Origin: Bacillus pumilus
GTDB lineage: Bacteria; Bacillota; Bacilli; Bacillales; Bacillaceae
Reading direction: 5' to 3'
Length of the DNA stretch: 64,000 nt
Assembly: GCA_001938995.1 (NCBI GenBank)
Contig: MKZN01000003.1
Coordinates: forward strand, 1 to 64,000
The translations under genes were made by a program, and so were the position numbers. The notes beneath the pieces were generated by a model. It was not told where the DNA came from and did no database searches. It saw only the letters and a program-made list of their open reading frames with translations. Below are positions 34,433-42,898 of this stretch, in pieces (within the stretch, counting starts at the first letter, position 1; every line of letters begins with the position of its first letter).

Positions 34433-34540
34433 GGTGAAAAAAATTCAATATAAAGCTTAAAAAAGTGAAACGAAATGAGACAGATAACTGTCTAATTATA
34501 GGTCTACTTTTAAGAAATAACAAAACGTGGAGGCAATAAT

Positions 34541-36439
34541 ATGTGTGGATTTGTTGGTGTGTTTAATCACCGTCCATTGTCCGAAACTACTGAACAGGAA
34601 GAATTAATTAAACAAATGAATCGTCTCATCGTTCATCGTGGTCCAGATGATGAGGGGTACTTTCATGATGAGCATGTAGGATTCGGATTTAGACGTTTAA
34701 GTATTATAGATGTTGAACACGGAAAGCAGCCGCTTTCTTATGAAGATGAGAAATATTGGATTGTGTTTAACGGAGAAATTTATAACTATGTGGAGCTGAA
34801 AGAAGAGCTTGTGAAGAAGGGGTATACGTTCAGTACAGACTCTGATACAGAAGTACTTCTTGCCACATATCGTCATTATAAGGAAGAAGCAGCATCTAAG
34901 CTGCGTGGAATGTTTGCGTTTTTGATTTGGGACAAAGAGGCGCAGTTACTGTATGGCGCAAGAGATCCTTTTGGGATCAAACCGCTTTATTTTACACAAA
35001 CGGATGAGCAGGTGTACTTTGCTTCTGAACGCAAAAGCTTAATGGCTGTGAACGAGAATATTTTATTTGACGAGACGTCATTACAGCACTATATGTCTTT
35101 CCAGTTCGTTCCTGAGCCAAATACACTTGATCAAAAAGTGCATAAAGTGGAACCAGGACATCAGTTTACATTGCGTGCTGGTCAAGACATTCAATTTAAG
35201 ACGTATTGGAAAGTACAATTCAAGCCTGAAAAAACACCGGAACAGAAATTAGTAGAAGAAGTAAGAGATGCGATCTATGATTCTGTAAAGGTGCATATGA
35301 GAAGTGATGTACCTGTTGGTTCATTTCTTTCAGGCGGCATTGATTCCTCTTTCATTGTGTCCGTGGCAAAAGAACTTCACCCAGAGCTGAAAACGTTCTC
35401 TGTGGGCTTCCAGCAAGACGGTTTTAGTGAAGTAGATGTGGCAAAAGAAACAGCTGACAAGCTTGGCTTACAAAACTTTAGTGCTGTCATCTCTCCTGAG
35501 GAATATATGAACGAGCTTCCGAAGATCGTGTGGCATTTGGACGATCCTTTAGCTGACCCGGCGGCGATTCCACTTTATTTTGTTGCAAGAGAAGCGAAGA
35601 AACAAGTGACTGTTGTTTTATCTGGTGAGGGAGCGGATGAGCTGTTCGGTGGGTATAACATATACCGTGAGCCACTGTCTTTAAAGCCATTTGAATCGGT
35701 TCCAACCATTCTGAAAAAACTTCTTCTTCGCCTGGCGCGTTTGATGCCAGAAGGAATGAGAGGGAAAAGCTTTATTGTACGTGGCTGTACCCCGTTAGAG
35801 GAACGCTATATCGGCAATGCGAAAATCTTTGAAGAGCCAGTGAAGAAAAACCTCTTAAAGCAGTATGACCCGAACGTGACATATCGTGACATCACAAAGA
35901 CATACTTCAATGAAAGTGCAGACTACAGTGATATTAACAAAATGCAATATGTTGATATTCATACGTGGATGCGCGGTGACATCCTATTAAAAGCAGATAA
36001 GATGACCATGGCGAACTCACTTGAGCTTCGTGTTCCTTTCCTTGATAAGGTCGTTTTTGAAGCAGCTTCTAAAATTCCTAAAGAGCTGAAAACGAAAGAT
36101 GGTACAACGAAATACTTATTGCGTAAAGCGGCAGAAGGTATTGTACCGGATCATGTGTTACATCGTAAAAAGCTAGGTTTCCCTGTACCAATTCGTCATT
36201 GGCTGAAAAATGAGATGAACGCTTGGGCAAAAGACATCATTCAAAACAGTCAAACAGATGAATATATTAACAAAGAATATGTTCTTCATCTATTAAATGA
36301 ACATTGTGCTGGGAAAGCAGATCATAGCCGTAAAATTTGGACAGTCCTCATCTTTATGATCTGGCATAGCATTTTTGTAGAACGCAGTATTGATCCAGAA
36401 CAGTTGAATCATCAACCGAAAGAAGTTATTTTTAGTTAA
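34541..36439 (+). CDS. asnB: Asparagine synthase (glutamine-hydrolysing) AsnB
   Basis: AsnB (632 residues) has an N-terminal glutaminase domain with nucleophile Cys 2 (MCGFVGVF) and a C-terminal synthetase domain with the PP-loop SGGIDSS (about residue 264). It makes asparagine, or amidates related substrates. The ATG at 34541 follows GGAGG by 7 bases. In B. subtilis ytnA lies between it and metK; here they are adjacent. A terminator follows. Confidence 0.95.
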   Translation: MCGFVGVFNHRPLSETTEQEELIKQMNRLIVHRGPDDEGYFHDEHVGFGFRRLSIIDVEHGKQPLSYEDEKYWIVFNGEIYNYVELKEELVKKGYTFSTDSDTEVLLATYRHYKEEAASKLRGMFAFLIWDKEAQLLYGARDPFGIKPLYFTQTDEQVYFASERKSLMAVNENILFDETSLQHYMSFQFVPEPNTLDQKVHKVEPGHQFTLRAGQDIQFKTYWKVQFKPEKTPEQKLVEEVRDAIYDSVKVHMRSDVPVGSFLSGGIDSSFIVSVAKELHPELKTFSVGFQQDGFSEVDVAKETADKLGLQNFSAVISPEEYMNELPKIVWHLDDPLADPAAIPLYFVAREAKKQVTVVLSGEGADELFGGYNIYREPLSLKPFESVPTILKKLLLRLARLMPEGMRGKSFIVRGCTPLEERYIGNAKIFEEPVKKNLLKQYDPNVTYRDITKTYFNESADYSDINKMQYVDIHTWMRGDILLKADKMTMANSLELRVPFLDKVVFEAASKIPKELKTKDGTTKYLLRKAAEGIVPDHVLHRKKLGFPVPIRHWLKNEMNAWAKDIIQNSQTDEYINKEYVLHLLNEHCAGKADHSRKIWTVLIFMIWHSIFVERSIDPEQLNHQPKEVIFS

Positions 36440-36442
36440 TGA

Positions 36443-36476
36443 AAAAAGGTTTTCAGCGTTGCTGGAAACCTTTTTT
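36443..36476 (+). terminator. Terminator of asnB
   Basis: 12-base-pair stem AAGGTTTTCAGC/GCTGGAAACCTT, GTT loop, T6. Confidence 0.88.
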
Positions 36477-36588
36477 GTCATGATAGAAAGTGAAGGGGAA
36501 GGGTAAAATAACATGCGATTCATGGTTATTGCTTAATATCCTGAAAAAAACATGATAAAGTGAAGATACACGTATGAATTTAGCGAGT

Positions 36589-37095
36589 TCATAGGGAACG
36601 ATAGTATTGTCCTTTTTCTACATATTCTCTACGGATCCGGTCCATGTCTAGAATGTCTTCATCTGTTAACGATCGAACGACTTTGGCTGGACGGCCAAAA
36701 GCGAGAGATCCTTTTGGGATGACCTTACCTTGGGGGACAAGGCTGCCTGCTCCGATAAAGGCACCTTCGCCAATTTCCGCACCATCGAGAATGATGGACC
36801 CCATGCCGATGAGGGCATTTTTTCGAATGATTGCGCTATGTAATGTAACTTGGTGTCCAATGGTAGCACCATCTTCAATAAGAAGTGTTTTTCCCGGGCT
36901 TTGATGCAAACAGGATAAGTCTTGAATGTTGACGTTTTTTCCGATCCTCACAGGTGCAACATCGCCTCTGATGACGGTTTGGAACCAAACGCTTGAATAT
37001 TCTCCAATTGTGACATCACCTGTAATGGTGGCGTTATCTGCGACAAAGACCGTTTTATGAATCTCAGGTGTAAACTGATGATATGGATAAATCAC
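36589..37095 (-). CDS. ytoA: YtoA, gamma-carbonic anhydrase-like hexapeptide protein
   Basis: A 168-residue left-handed beta-helix protein of hexapeptide repeats (about residues 15-130), of the YrdA/gamma-carbonic anhydrase type. His residues in SCLHQSPG and IGHQVTLH fit zinc ligands of the family. The GTG at 37095 follows AAAGGAAG by 9 bases; the longer frame is not coding. Divergent from ytpA with only 47 bases between starts. True activity unknown. Confidence 0.88.
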   Translation of the reverse strand: MIYPYHQFTPEIHKTVFVADNATITGDVTIGEYSSVWFQTVIRGDVAPVRIGKNVNIQDLSCLHQSPGKTLLIEDGATIGHQVTLHSAIIRKNALIGMGSIILDGAEIGEGAFIGAGSLVPQGKVIPKGSLAFGRPAKVVRSLTDEDILDMDRIRREYVEKGQYYRSL

Positions 37096-37142
37096 TTTTT
37101 TCGACTTCCTTTCTAAATACAACAATTGTGAGGTGTTTCCTT

Positions 37143-37922
37143 TTGTGGACTTGGCATGCTGATCGACCAGTTGGTACAATTGTGATTGTACATGGTGCTA
37201 GTGAATATCATGGCCGATATAAATGGCTAGTTGAAATGTGGCGAAATGCAGGTTATCACGTCGTCATGGGTGACTTGCCTGGACAAGGCACATCCACTCG
37301 GGCGCGAGGCCATATCCGCTCATTTCAAGAATACATTGAAACAGTAGATGAATGGATTGAACATGGGAAGTCATTTAGGCTTCCGACATTTTTACTTGGT
37401 CATAGCATGGGTGGACTCATTTCAATTGAATGGGTCAAGCAGTATACCCATACGAAGATTGATGGACTTATTTTATCATCACCTTGTTTAGGTCTGCAAT
37501 TTAAACCGAAAAAGCTCATGGATTTTGCGTCTAAAGGTCTAAATGTGTTGGCGCCATCTTTTAAGGTGGAATCGGGGCTGTCAATAGAGCTTGCCACACG
37601 GAATCAGGCAGTCATTGAGGCTGATTCTAATGATTCTCTTTATGTGACAAAGGTGTCTGTTAGATGGTACCGAGAGCTTGTGAAAAATATAGATGCAGCC
37701 ATGCAGCCAACGGATTTCTTTAAGACGATTCCTTTGCTTTTAATGCAGGCGGGAGACGATAAAATTGTCGATAAGACAAGAGTGGTCAAGTGGTTTAATG
37801 GCATTGAGTCATTCAATAAATCATATCGTGAATGGGAAGGGCTGTATCACGAAATTTTTAACGAGCCTGAACGAGAAGATGTGTTTAAGGCGGCAAGAGC
37901 CTTTACAGATCAATATATTTGA
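37143..37922 (+). CDS. ytpA: YtpA lysophospholipase-like hydrolase
   Basis: An alpha/beta hydrolase of 259 residues, as long as B. subtilis YtpA, which makes the lysophospholipid antibiotic bacilysocin. Motifs: VHGASEYHGRY (about residue 17), nucleophile in LGHSMGG (Ser about 88), QAGDDKIVD (Asp), and EGLYHEIFNEPE (His). The TTG at 37143 follows GTGAGGTG by 7 bases; upstream in-frame codons overlap ytoA and are not used. Confidence 0.92.
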   Translation: MWTWHADRPVGTIVIVHGASEYHGRYKWLVEMWRNAGYHVVMGDLPGQGTSTRARGHIRSFQEYIETVDEWIEHGKSFRLPTFLLGHSMGGLISIEWVKQYTHTKIDGLILSSPCLGLQFKPKKLMDFASKGLNVLAPSFKVESGLSIELATRNQAVIEADSNDSLYVTKVSVRWYRELVKNIDAAMQPTDFFKTIPLLLMQAGDDKIVDKTRVVKWFNGIESFNKSYREWEGLYHEIFNEPEREDVFKAARAFTDQYI

Positions 37923-37950
37923 TTGAAGCATAAGTTGGGGGTGGATTGAT

Positions 37951-39030
37951 TTGTCAGTACCAGAGCGTCCTTTTGCACTGATGACAAAGGTTTATAAGGA
38001 TATCTTTCCAGTTGTTCATCAGGAGCTGAAAAAGTGGCAGGCTCATGCAGAAACAATTGAAAATGATGAACTAAGAACACAGGCATTAGCAAGCATATCG
38101 ACCAAAACATTTCACTGTGAAGGCGGAGGGATCCTATCTCTTCTTGCAGGTGATGCGAAAGAAACATGTATTGAATTTATTGTGGCATATCAAACCATCA
38201 GTGATTACTTAGATAATTTGTGTGACCGGAGTACATCGCTTGATCCAAAAGATTTTCATATGTTGCATCAAGCAATGAGAGATGCGCTAGATATCCATGC
38301 GGAGCTCAAGCCATATTATCAATTCCGTGACGATCAAGAGGATCAAGGGTATCTACATTCGCTTGTTCGTACTTGTCAAAACGTCTTGTCACGTCTAGAG
38401 CATTATCATATCATCCAACCATATTTACAAACGCTGTGCGATTACTATAGTGATTTACAAGTACATAAGCACGTGGTCCCTCACGAACGTGTGCCTCGAT
38501 TGGAATCGTGGTTTCGTCAATATGAAAAGGATCTGCCGAAAATGGAATGGTATGAGTTCTCGGCATGTGCAGGCTCGACATTAGGTATCTTCTGTCTTGT
38601 GGCTTATGCCCTTCAGACTGACTTTACTGAGAAGCAGGCAAAACAAATTTATGAAAGCTATTTTCCTTACATCCAAGGTTTGCATATCTTACTGGATTAT
38701 TTAATTGATCAAGAAGAGGACTTGCTTGGCGGCGACTTGAATTTCTGCTCTTATTACAGCTCACATCACGAGATGATGGACAGACTACAACATTTTATCG
38801 AGAAGGCAGACGAGCAACTGAAAGGGATTCCCCATGAAAATTTCCACAAACTCATCAACAGGGGATTGCTGGCAGTCTATCTGTCTGATGAAAAAGTGAC
38901 AGCGCAAAAAGAGATGAATAAGCTGGCAAAACGCTTAATTAAATCAAGCGGGAAAACATCGTTTTTTTTCTATATCAATGGAAGAGCCTATCGTACCTAT
39001 CAGAAAATGCCTTGGAAGAAATCATCATAA
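37951..39030 (+). CDS. ytpB: YtpB, tetraprenyl-beta-curcumene synthase
   Basis: YtpB (359 residues) is a class IB terpene synthase that cyclises long prenyl diphosphates to tetraprenyl-beta-curcumene (sesquarterpene pathway) in B. subtilis. The Asp-rich metal site is SDYLDNLCDR (about residue 76), a second acidic segment is LDYLIDQEEDLLGGD (about 248-262). The TTG start at 37951 follows GGGGGTGG by 6 bases. It is 28 bases after ytpA, so both are co-transcribed. A prenyl route here also feeds menA and the carotenoid enzymes. Confidence 0.93.
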   Translation: MSVPERPFALMTKVYKDIFPVVHQELKKWQAHAETIENDELRTQALASISTKTFHCEGGGILSLLAGDAKETCIEFIVAYQTISDYLDNLCDRSTSLDPKDFHMLHQAMRDALDIHAELKPYYQFRDDQEDQGYLHSLVRTCQNVLSRLEHYHIIQPYLQTLCDYYSDLQVHKHVVPHERVPRLESWFRQYEKDLPKMEWYEFSACAGSTLGIFCLVAYALQTDFTEKQAKQIYESYFPYIQGLHILLDYLIDQEEDLLGGDLNFCSYYSSHHEMMDRLQHFIEKADEQLKGIPHENFHKLINRGLLAVYLSDEKVTAQKEMNKLAKRLIKSSGKTSFFFYINGRAYRTYQKMPWKKSS

Positions 39031-39033
39031 AAA

Positions 39034-39060
39034 AGCTCAAACCCACTAGGATTCGAGCTT
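39034..39060. repeat. Copy 1 of a direct repeat matching the ytqB 3' end
   Basis: A 27-base stretch around CCACTAGGATT matches 39319-39345 at 23 of 27 positions in the same orientation. It lies just after the ytpB stop and also can form a small AAGCTC/GAGCTT stem. Confidence 0.7.
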
Positions 39061-39062
39061 AG

Positions 39063-39101
39063 CTTGTAGAGAAAACGATGTTTTTTTCTACAAGTTTTTT
39101 T
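39063..39101 (+). terminator. Terminator of ytpAB
   Basis: Stem CTTGTAGA/TCTACAAG with a long AT-rich loop, followed by T7. Confidence 0.78.
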
Positions 39102-39148
39102 ATTTTGTGTGGATCTTTTTATGTTCTAAAGATTGTATAGACTGTCTT

Positions 39149-39253
39149 TTATTGCTCCACTCTTTTTAAAGCCTCATTGACCGTTTTTAATTTAAAAGCA
39201 TCCTCACCGCTTAATCCCTCTAGAATGAAATCGCCAATTCTCCTGCGCTTTGA
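39149..39253 (-). pseudogene. C-terminal remnant of an unidentified gene
   Basis: On the minus strand 34 sense codons without a start read SKRRRIGDFILEGLSGEDAF and on to NEALKRVEQ, then a stop. This has the composition of a real protein end. A stop codon lies directly upstream, and the piece sits between two copies of the ytqB end. The family is not recognised. Confidence 0.4.
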
Positions 39254-39257
39254 TCAA

Positions 39258-39289
39258 ATAAAAAACTCGTTTCTAATTAAGAAACGAGT
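39258..39289 (-). terminator. Terminator of ytqAB
   Basis: 10-base-pair stem ACTCGTTTCT/AGAAACGAGT with an AATTA loop and T-run on the minus strand, 42 bases past ytqB. Confidence 0.82.
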
Positions 39290-39318
39290 GATGAACATGA
39301 TGTTATTTTTAAAAGTTT

Positions 39319-39345
39319 AGCTCATATCCACTAGGATTTGGGCTT
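39319..39345. repeat. Copy 2 of the direct repeat, containing the ytqB stop
   Basis: Its 27 bases match copy 1 (39034-39060) with four mismatches and include the last codons and stop of ytqB (39331). Confidence 0.7.
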
Positions 39346-39906
39346 TTTTTCAATGGCGACCACAAAGGGCGGGTCGTTATGAATATTCATGTATTGATAA
39401 GATAATACTTGTACTTCTTCATGGTGGAGTGATCTGCAATAGTCGAGAAGCACTTCTTTTTCTTTTTTTCCTTCGGGATGACCGTGGTAAATGACAAGCA
39501 CGATCAGACCTCCGGGTTTCATCCAGTCTATGAGCTGTTTGATCGCTTGAATGGTCGTATGAGCCTGCGTGGTGACTGCTTTATCGCCTCCGGGTAAGTA
39601 CCCAAGGTTAAACACAGCACCTGATATATGTCCATACGTATCGGCTGGTAAGTGATAGCCAATTTTTTCATGTCCGTCGTGGATCAGGTGTACGTAAGGA
39701 TATTGCTCACCAAGCCTTTTGCTTGTTTGCTTTAATGCTTCTTCCTGAACATCGAATGCAAAAACTTGTCCCTCTTTTCCGACAAGGTCCGCCAAATAGA
39801 GTGTATCATGACCATTTCCCATCGTTGCATCAATGACGATGTCACCTTTTTTACAAGCACGTTCTAACAGCTCTTTACTAAAAGGGAGCATGCGTTTTAA
39901 AATCAT
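39331..39906 (-). CDS. ytqB: YtqB, class I SAM-dependent methyltransferase
   Basis: A 191-residue putative rRNA methylase family protein (PF06962). The SAM-binding motif I is VIDATMGNGHDTLYLA (about residues 24-39), then FAFDVQEEAL, and FNLGYLPGGDKAVTT (about 103-117). The ATG at 39906 overlaps the ytqA end by 4 bases, as usual in an operon. Its target is not known from sequence. The gene shares a repeated 3' end with the spacer after ytpB. Confidence 0.9.
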   Translation of the reverse strand: MILKRMLPFSKELLERACKKGDIVIDATMGNGHDTLYLADLVGKEGQVFAFDVQEEALKQTSKRLGEQYPYVHLIHDGHEKIGYHLPADTYGHISGAVFNLGYLPGGDKAVTTQAHTTIQAIKQLIDWMKPGGLIVLVIYHGHPEGKKEKEVLLDYCRSLHHEEVQVLSYQYMNIHNDPPFVVAIEKKPKS

Positions 39907-40868
39907 TTGGCTGCTTCTTCCAATCTGACGAAACGTTTGCCTTGGTAGCTGTTACGTCTTTCAAGCTCAGCATTTATGGCATTGAGCACTTCCCATTTGT
40001 TCACACTCCACATTGGACCGACCATTAATTCGATTGGACCGTCTCCTGTAATACGATGAATAATCATTTCTGGCGGCAGAATTTCCAGTTGATCACAGAC
40101 AAGCTGTACATATTCTTCTTGGGTTAAAAATTCAAGTTTCCCTTTTTCATATTGCTTGACCATCGGTGTTCCTTTTAACAGATGAAGCAAATGAATTTTA
40201 ATCCCTTGTACATCTAAGTCGGCAACAGCTTTCGCGGTTTCCATCATCATGTCCCGGTTTTCAAGAGGTAATCCGTTGATGATATGCGAGCAAACACGAA
40301 TGCCGTGTTTTCGCAGCTTTTCGACACCTTCTACATAACATTCAAAATCATGAGCTCGGTTGATAAGCATGGCTGTTCGTTCATGTACTGTTTGCAGGCC
40401 AAGCTCTACCCATAAATAAGTCCGTTCGTTTAATTCAGCTAAATATTCCACGACGTCATCTGGCAGGCAGTCAGGTCTTGTGGCAATGGATAAACCAACA
40501 ACCCCATCAAGATTCATGACGGTTTCATATTTTTCTTTTAGGACAGGGAGCGGTGCGTGTGTGTTTGTATACGCTTGGAAATATGCCATGTATTTCCCGT
40601 CTTTCCACTTTGTATGCATCCGATCTTTGATTTCATTAAATTGAGTGACGAGATCATCTGCTCGATTTCCGGCAAAGTCACCAGAACCAGCGGCACTACA
40701 AAATGTGCAGCCGCCATGGGCGACAGTACCATCACGGTTTGGGCAATCAAACCCACCATCTAATGCCACTTTAAACACTTTATGACCAAAATGATTTCGT
40801 AAATGATAATTCCATGTGTGGTAACGTTTTTCACTGTTTGAATATAAAAAAGGGTTATGCTGATCCAA
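39903..40868 (-). CDS. ytqA: YtqA, radical SAM protein
   Basis: A 321-residue radical SAM protein of the YhcC/TIGR01212 family. The iron-sulfur cysteines are in CPNRDGTVAHGGCTFC (about residue 38-53); FQAYTNTHAPL and LGLQTVHERT follow. The TTG at 40868 lies 8 bases after AAGGAGG. Upstream codons in frame are not part of it. It is followed directly by ytqB, which may act on the same substrate. Confidence 0.9.
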   Translation of the reverse strand: MDQHNPFLYSNSEKRYHTWNYHLRNHFGHKVFKVALDGGFDCPNRDGTVAHGGCTFCSAAGSGDFAGNRADDLVTQFNEIKDRMHTKWKDGKYMAYFQAYTNTHAPLPVLKEKYETVMNLDGVVGLSIATRPDCLPDDVVEYLAELNERTYLWVELGLQTVHERTAMLINRAHDFECYVEGVEKLRKHGIRVCSHIINGLPLENRDMMMETAKAVADLDVQGIKIHLLHLLKGTPMVKQYEKGKLEFLTQEEYVQLVCDQLEILPPEMIIHRITGDGPIELMVGPMWSVNKWEVLNAINAELERRNSYQGKRFVRLEEAAK

Positions 40869-41022
40869 GTCAGTAACCTCCTTGCATAATAATAGGCATC
40901 CTAAAAGTTTAACAAAAATTATGGTCGAGGACAAATGGAATTGTCCAACATTTTCTTTATTGAAAAAGCTTCATCTGGGCAAAATAAGCGGGAGCCGAAG
41001 AGGAAAAGGAGGGAATTGAAAG

Positions 41023-41298
41023 ATGGCAACGAGACAATCGATCGATGATTTTATGCAAAAAAGCACTGAAGTCCTTGAGTTCGCAAGTGAACAATTTGAT
41101 ATGAGCTCACGACAAGAACATTATAACGAAGAAGATTTTTCAAAAGCGCAGCTCATGCTCGAGGATGCGGTGAATGAATTAGAAAAATTAAAAGATGTCG
41201 CCAATGATCAACAAAGAGAGCGTTTAGACAGAGCGCGTGTTCAAATTCAAAGTCTGCAAAATCAAATGATCCTAGGTATTTCATATGATAACATTTGA
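41023..41298 (+). CDS. ytzC: YtzC (DUF2524) small helical protein
   Basis: A 91-residue protein, probably a helical coiled coil (residues 40-80, MLEDAVNELEKLKDVANDQQ), of the YtzC/DUF2524 family. AAAGGAGGGAATTG precedes the ATG. No function is known. It is a single gene with a terminator following. Confidence 0.87.
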   Translation: MATRQSIDDFMQKSTEVLEFASEQFDMSSRQEHYNEEDFSKAQLMLEDAVNELEKLKDVANDQQRERLDRARVQIQSLQNQMILGISYDNI

Positions 41299-41302
41299 CG
41301 TA

Positions 41303-41335
41303 CAGATCCTTCTTTTAAGGGTCTGTTTTTATTTT
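41303..41335 (+). terminator. Terminator of ytzC
   Basis: Stem CAGATCCTT/AAGGGTCTG and T5. Confidence 0.8.
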
Positions 41336-41345
41336 TAGAAAGCTA

Positions 41346-41415
41346 TTGACTTTTCGATTAAGTGTCTATATTGTATTAAGTGTACTATATCAACTAATAC
41401 ACTACAGACACTTAA
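41346..41415 (+). promoter_or_regulatory. ytr promoter with nested YtrA-type operators
   Basis: Promoter TTGACT (41346-41351), 17 bases, TATTGT (41369-41374). The inner operator is AGTGTA (41379-41384), 13 bases, TACACT (41398-41403), which is the YtrA site described in B. subtilis. A second perfect palindrome, TTAAGTGTCT (41358-41367) and AGACACTTAA (41406-41415), encloses it. Confidence 0.85.
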
Positions 41416-41437
41416 AGGTGAAGAAAGGTGCTCAACC

Positions 41438-41617
41438 ATGAAAAAAGGAAAAAAGCCAACTAATATGAAGTGGATGGTGCTGGCCATTATGCTGGCATGT
41501 ACATTTTTTTTCGTTCTCGTTTTCATTGGTTTTGAAGTTCAAAAAGATTTTATTCCAGATTCGGTCCCTTTAATGCAAGGATATGATCAAGCGATAGGAC
41601 TGCAAAAGCATGAATGA
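41438..41617 (+). CDS. Small single-pass membrane protein heading the ytr operon
   Basis: A 59-residue protein: basic start KKGKKPTNMKW, one hydrophobic helix (residues 12-31, WMVLAIMLACTFFFVLVFIG), then an outside tail ending QAIGLQKHE. AGAAAGGTG stands 7 bases before the ATG. It is the first gene after the YtrA operator, where B. subtilis has the short ytrG reading frame, so it may be its counterpart. It lies 17 bases before ytrA. Function unknown. Confidence 0.8.
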   Translation: MKKGKKPTNMKWMVLAIMLACTFFFVLVFIGFEVQKDFIPDSVPLMQGYDQAIGLQKHE

Positions 41618-41634
41618 GGAAAGAGGGAGCCATC

Positions 41635-42027
41635 ATGATTCAAATAGATCCAAGAAGCGCTGCGCCAATTTATGAACAAATCATTGAACAATTGAAAATA
41701 TTGTGCTTAAAAGGTGTGATGAAGCCTGGCGACAAATTGCCCTCTGTGAGAGAGTTAGCTACCATCATCATTGCCAATCCAAATACCGTGAGTAAGGCGT
41801 ATAAAGAGCTTGAACGGGAAGGGATTATAGAAACGCTGAGAGGCCGAGGAACTTATGTGACCGAAAATGCACAGTCAAAGCTGAATGAAGGGAAGGTATC
41901 GGAGATGAAGGAGCAATTAAAACAACTCATCATAGAAGCTCATTATGCTGGGATTGACATTCATCAACTAAAGGAATGGCTAGAAGAGATTGGCTCAAGT
42001 CTAAAAGGAGGAAATCAAGTTGATTGA
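41635..42027 (+). CDS. ytrA: GntR-family repressor YtrA
   Basis: A 130-residue GntR/YtrA-subfamily repressor: winged helix (about residues 10-75, PIYEQIIEQL, GDKLPSVRELA, NPNTVSKAYKELEREGII, GRGTYV) and a short helical tail for dimer contact. In B. subtilis it represses the ytr operon until lipid-II-binding antibiotics are sensed. The ATG at 41635 follows GAGGGAG; length matches. It overlaps ytrB by 8 bases. Confidence 0.93.
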   Translation: MIQIDPRSAAPIYEQIIEQLKILCLKGVMKPGDKLPSVRELATIIIANPNTVSKAYKELEREGIIETLRGRGTYVTENAQSKLNEGKVSEMKEQLKQLIIEAHYAGIDIHQLKEWLEEIGSSLKGGNQVD

Positions 42028-42898
42028 AGTCAGAAATGTAACAAAGAAATTAAATGGTCACGAAGTGCTCCGTGACATTTCCTTCAAGATCGGCGAAGGT
42101 GAGATATTCGGCTTGCTAGGGAGAAATGGCTCTGGTAAAACAACACTACTCAGATTAATCCAACAAATTCTTCTTCCAGATGAAGGAGAGATTTATTTTA
42201 AAGATGTACTGGTGAAAGACCATCCTTTAGTGAAGCAAAACATTGTGTATATGCCTGTAGTGAATCCCTATTTTGACCGGTACCATTATGGACAGCTCGT
42301 GCAACTGTTAAAGCAAATCTATCCGAAGTTTGACGTGACGTATGCCAATGAGCTTGTCAACCGGTATGAAATTCCGGAAAAGGCGAAATACAGAGAGCTT
42401 TCGACAGGTCTAAAAAAACAGCTTTCATTAATATTAAGTTTTGCGATCAAACCAGCGGTCATTTTATTAGATGAGCCGACAGATGGTATTGATGCAGTCA
42501 CAAGGAACGATGTTCTTCAGCTAATGATTGATGAAGTGGCAGAACGACAGACTTCTATTATCATCACATCTCATCGCTTAGAGGATATTGAGCGTATGTG
42601 TAACCGAATCGGTTTTTTAGAAGGAAATCAACTCACAAGTGTCATGGATTTAGATGAATTAAAGAATGACTATGTCAAAATTCAAATGGCATTTGAAGAG
42701 GATATGAACTTAAGTATTAGAAAAAAAGGCGTTGCCATATTAGATCAGGCGGGTATTTTCTATACAGCGCTCGTATTAAAAACAGATACAGAGGCAAAAG
42801 AGTATTTGAAATCGTTACAGCCTAAGGTATGGAATGAACTACCTGTGAATTTAGAAGAAGTATTCATTGCAAAGTTTGGAGGAAAACGCAGATGGTAA
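42020..42898 (+). CDS. ytrB: ABC transporter ATPase YtrB
   Basis: YtrB (292 residues): Walker A GRNGSGKTTLL (about residue 35), signature LSTGLKKQLSL (weakened LSTGL in place of LSGGQ), Walker B VILLDEPTDGID, and a C-terminal region of about 80 residues. It powers the YtrC/D-type permease. TTG start at 42020, 8 bases after AAGGAGG. It overlaps the next gene by 7 bases. Confidence 0.92.
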   Translation: MIEVRNVTKKLNGHEVLRDISFKIGEGEIFGLLGRNGSGKTTLLRLIQQILLPDEGEIYFKDVLVKDHPLVKQNIVYMPVVNPYFDRYHYGQLVQLLKQIYPKFDVTYANELVNRYEIPEKAKYRELSTGLKKQLSLILSFAIKPAVILLDEPTDGIDAVTRNDVLQLMIDEVAERQTSIIITSHRLEDIERMCNRIGFLEGNQLTSVMDLDELKNDYVKIQMAFEEDMNLSIRKKGVAILDQAGIFYTALVLKTDTEAKEYLKSLQPKVWNELPVNLEEVFIAKFGGKRRW

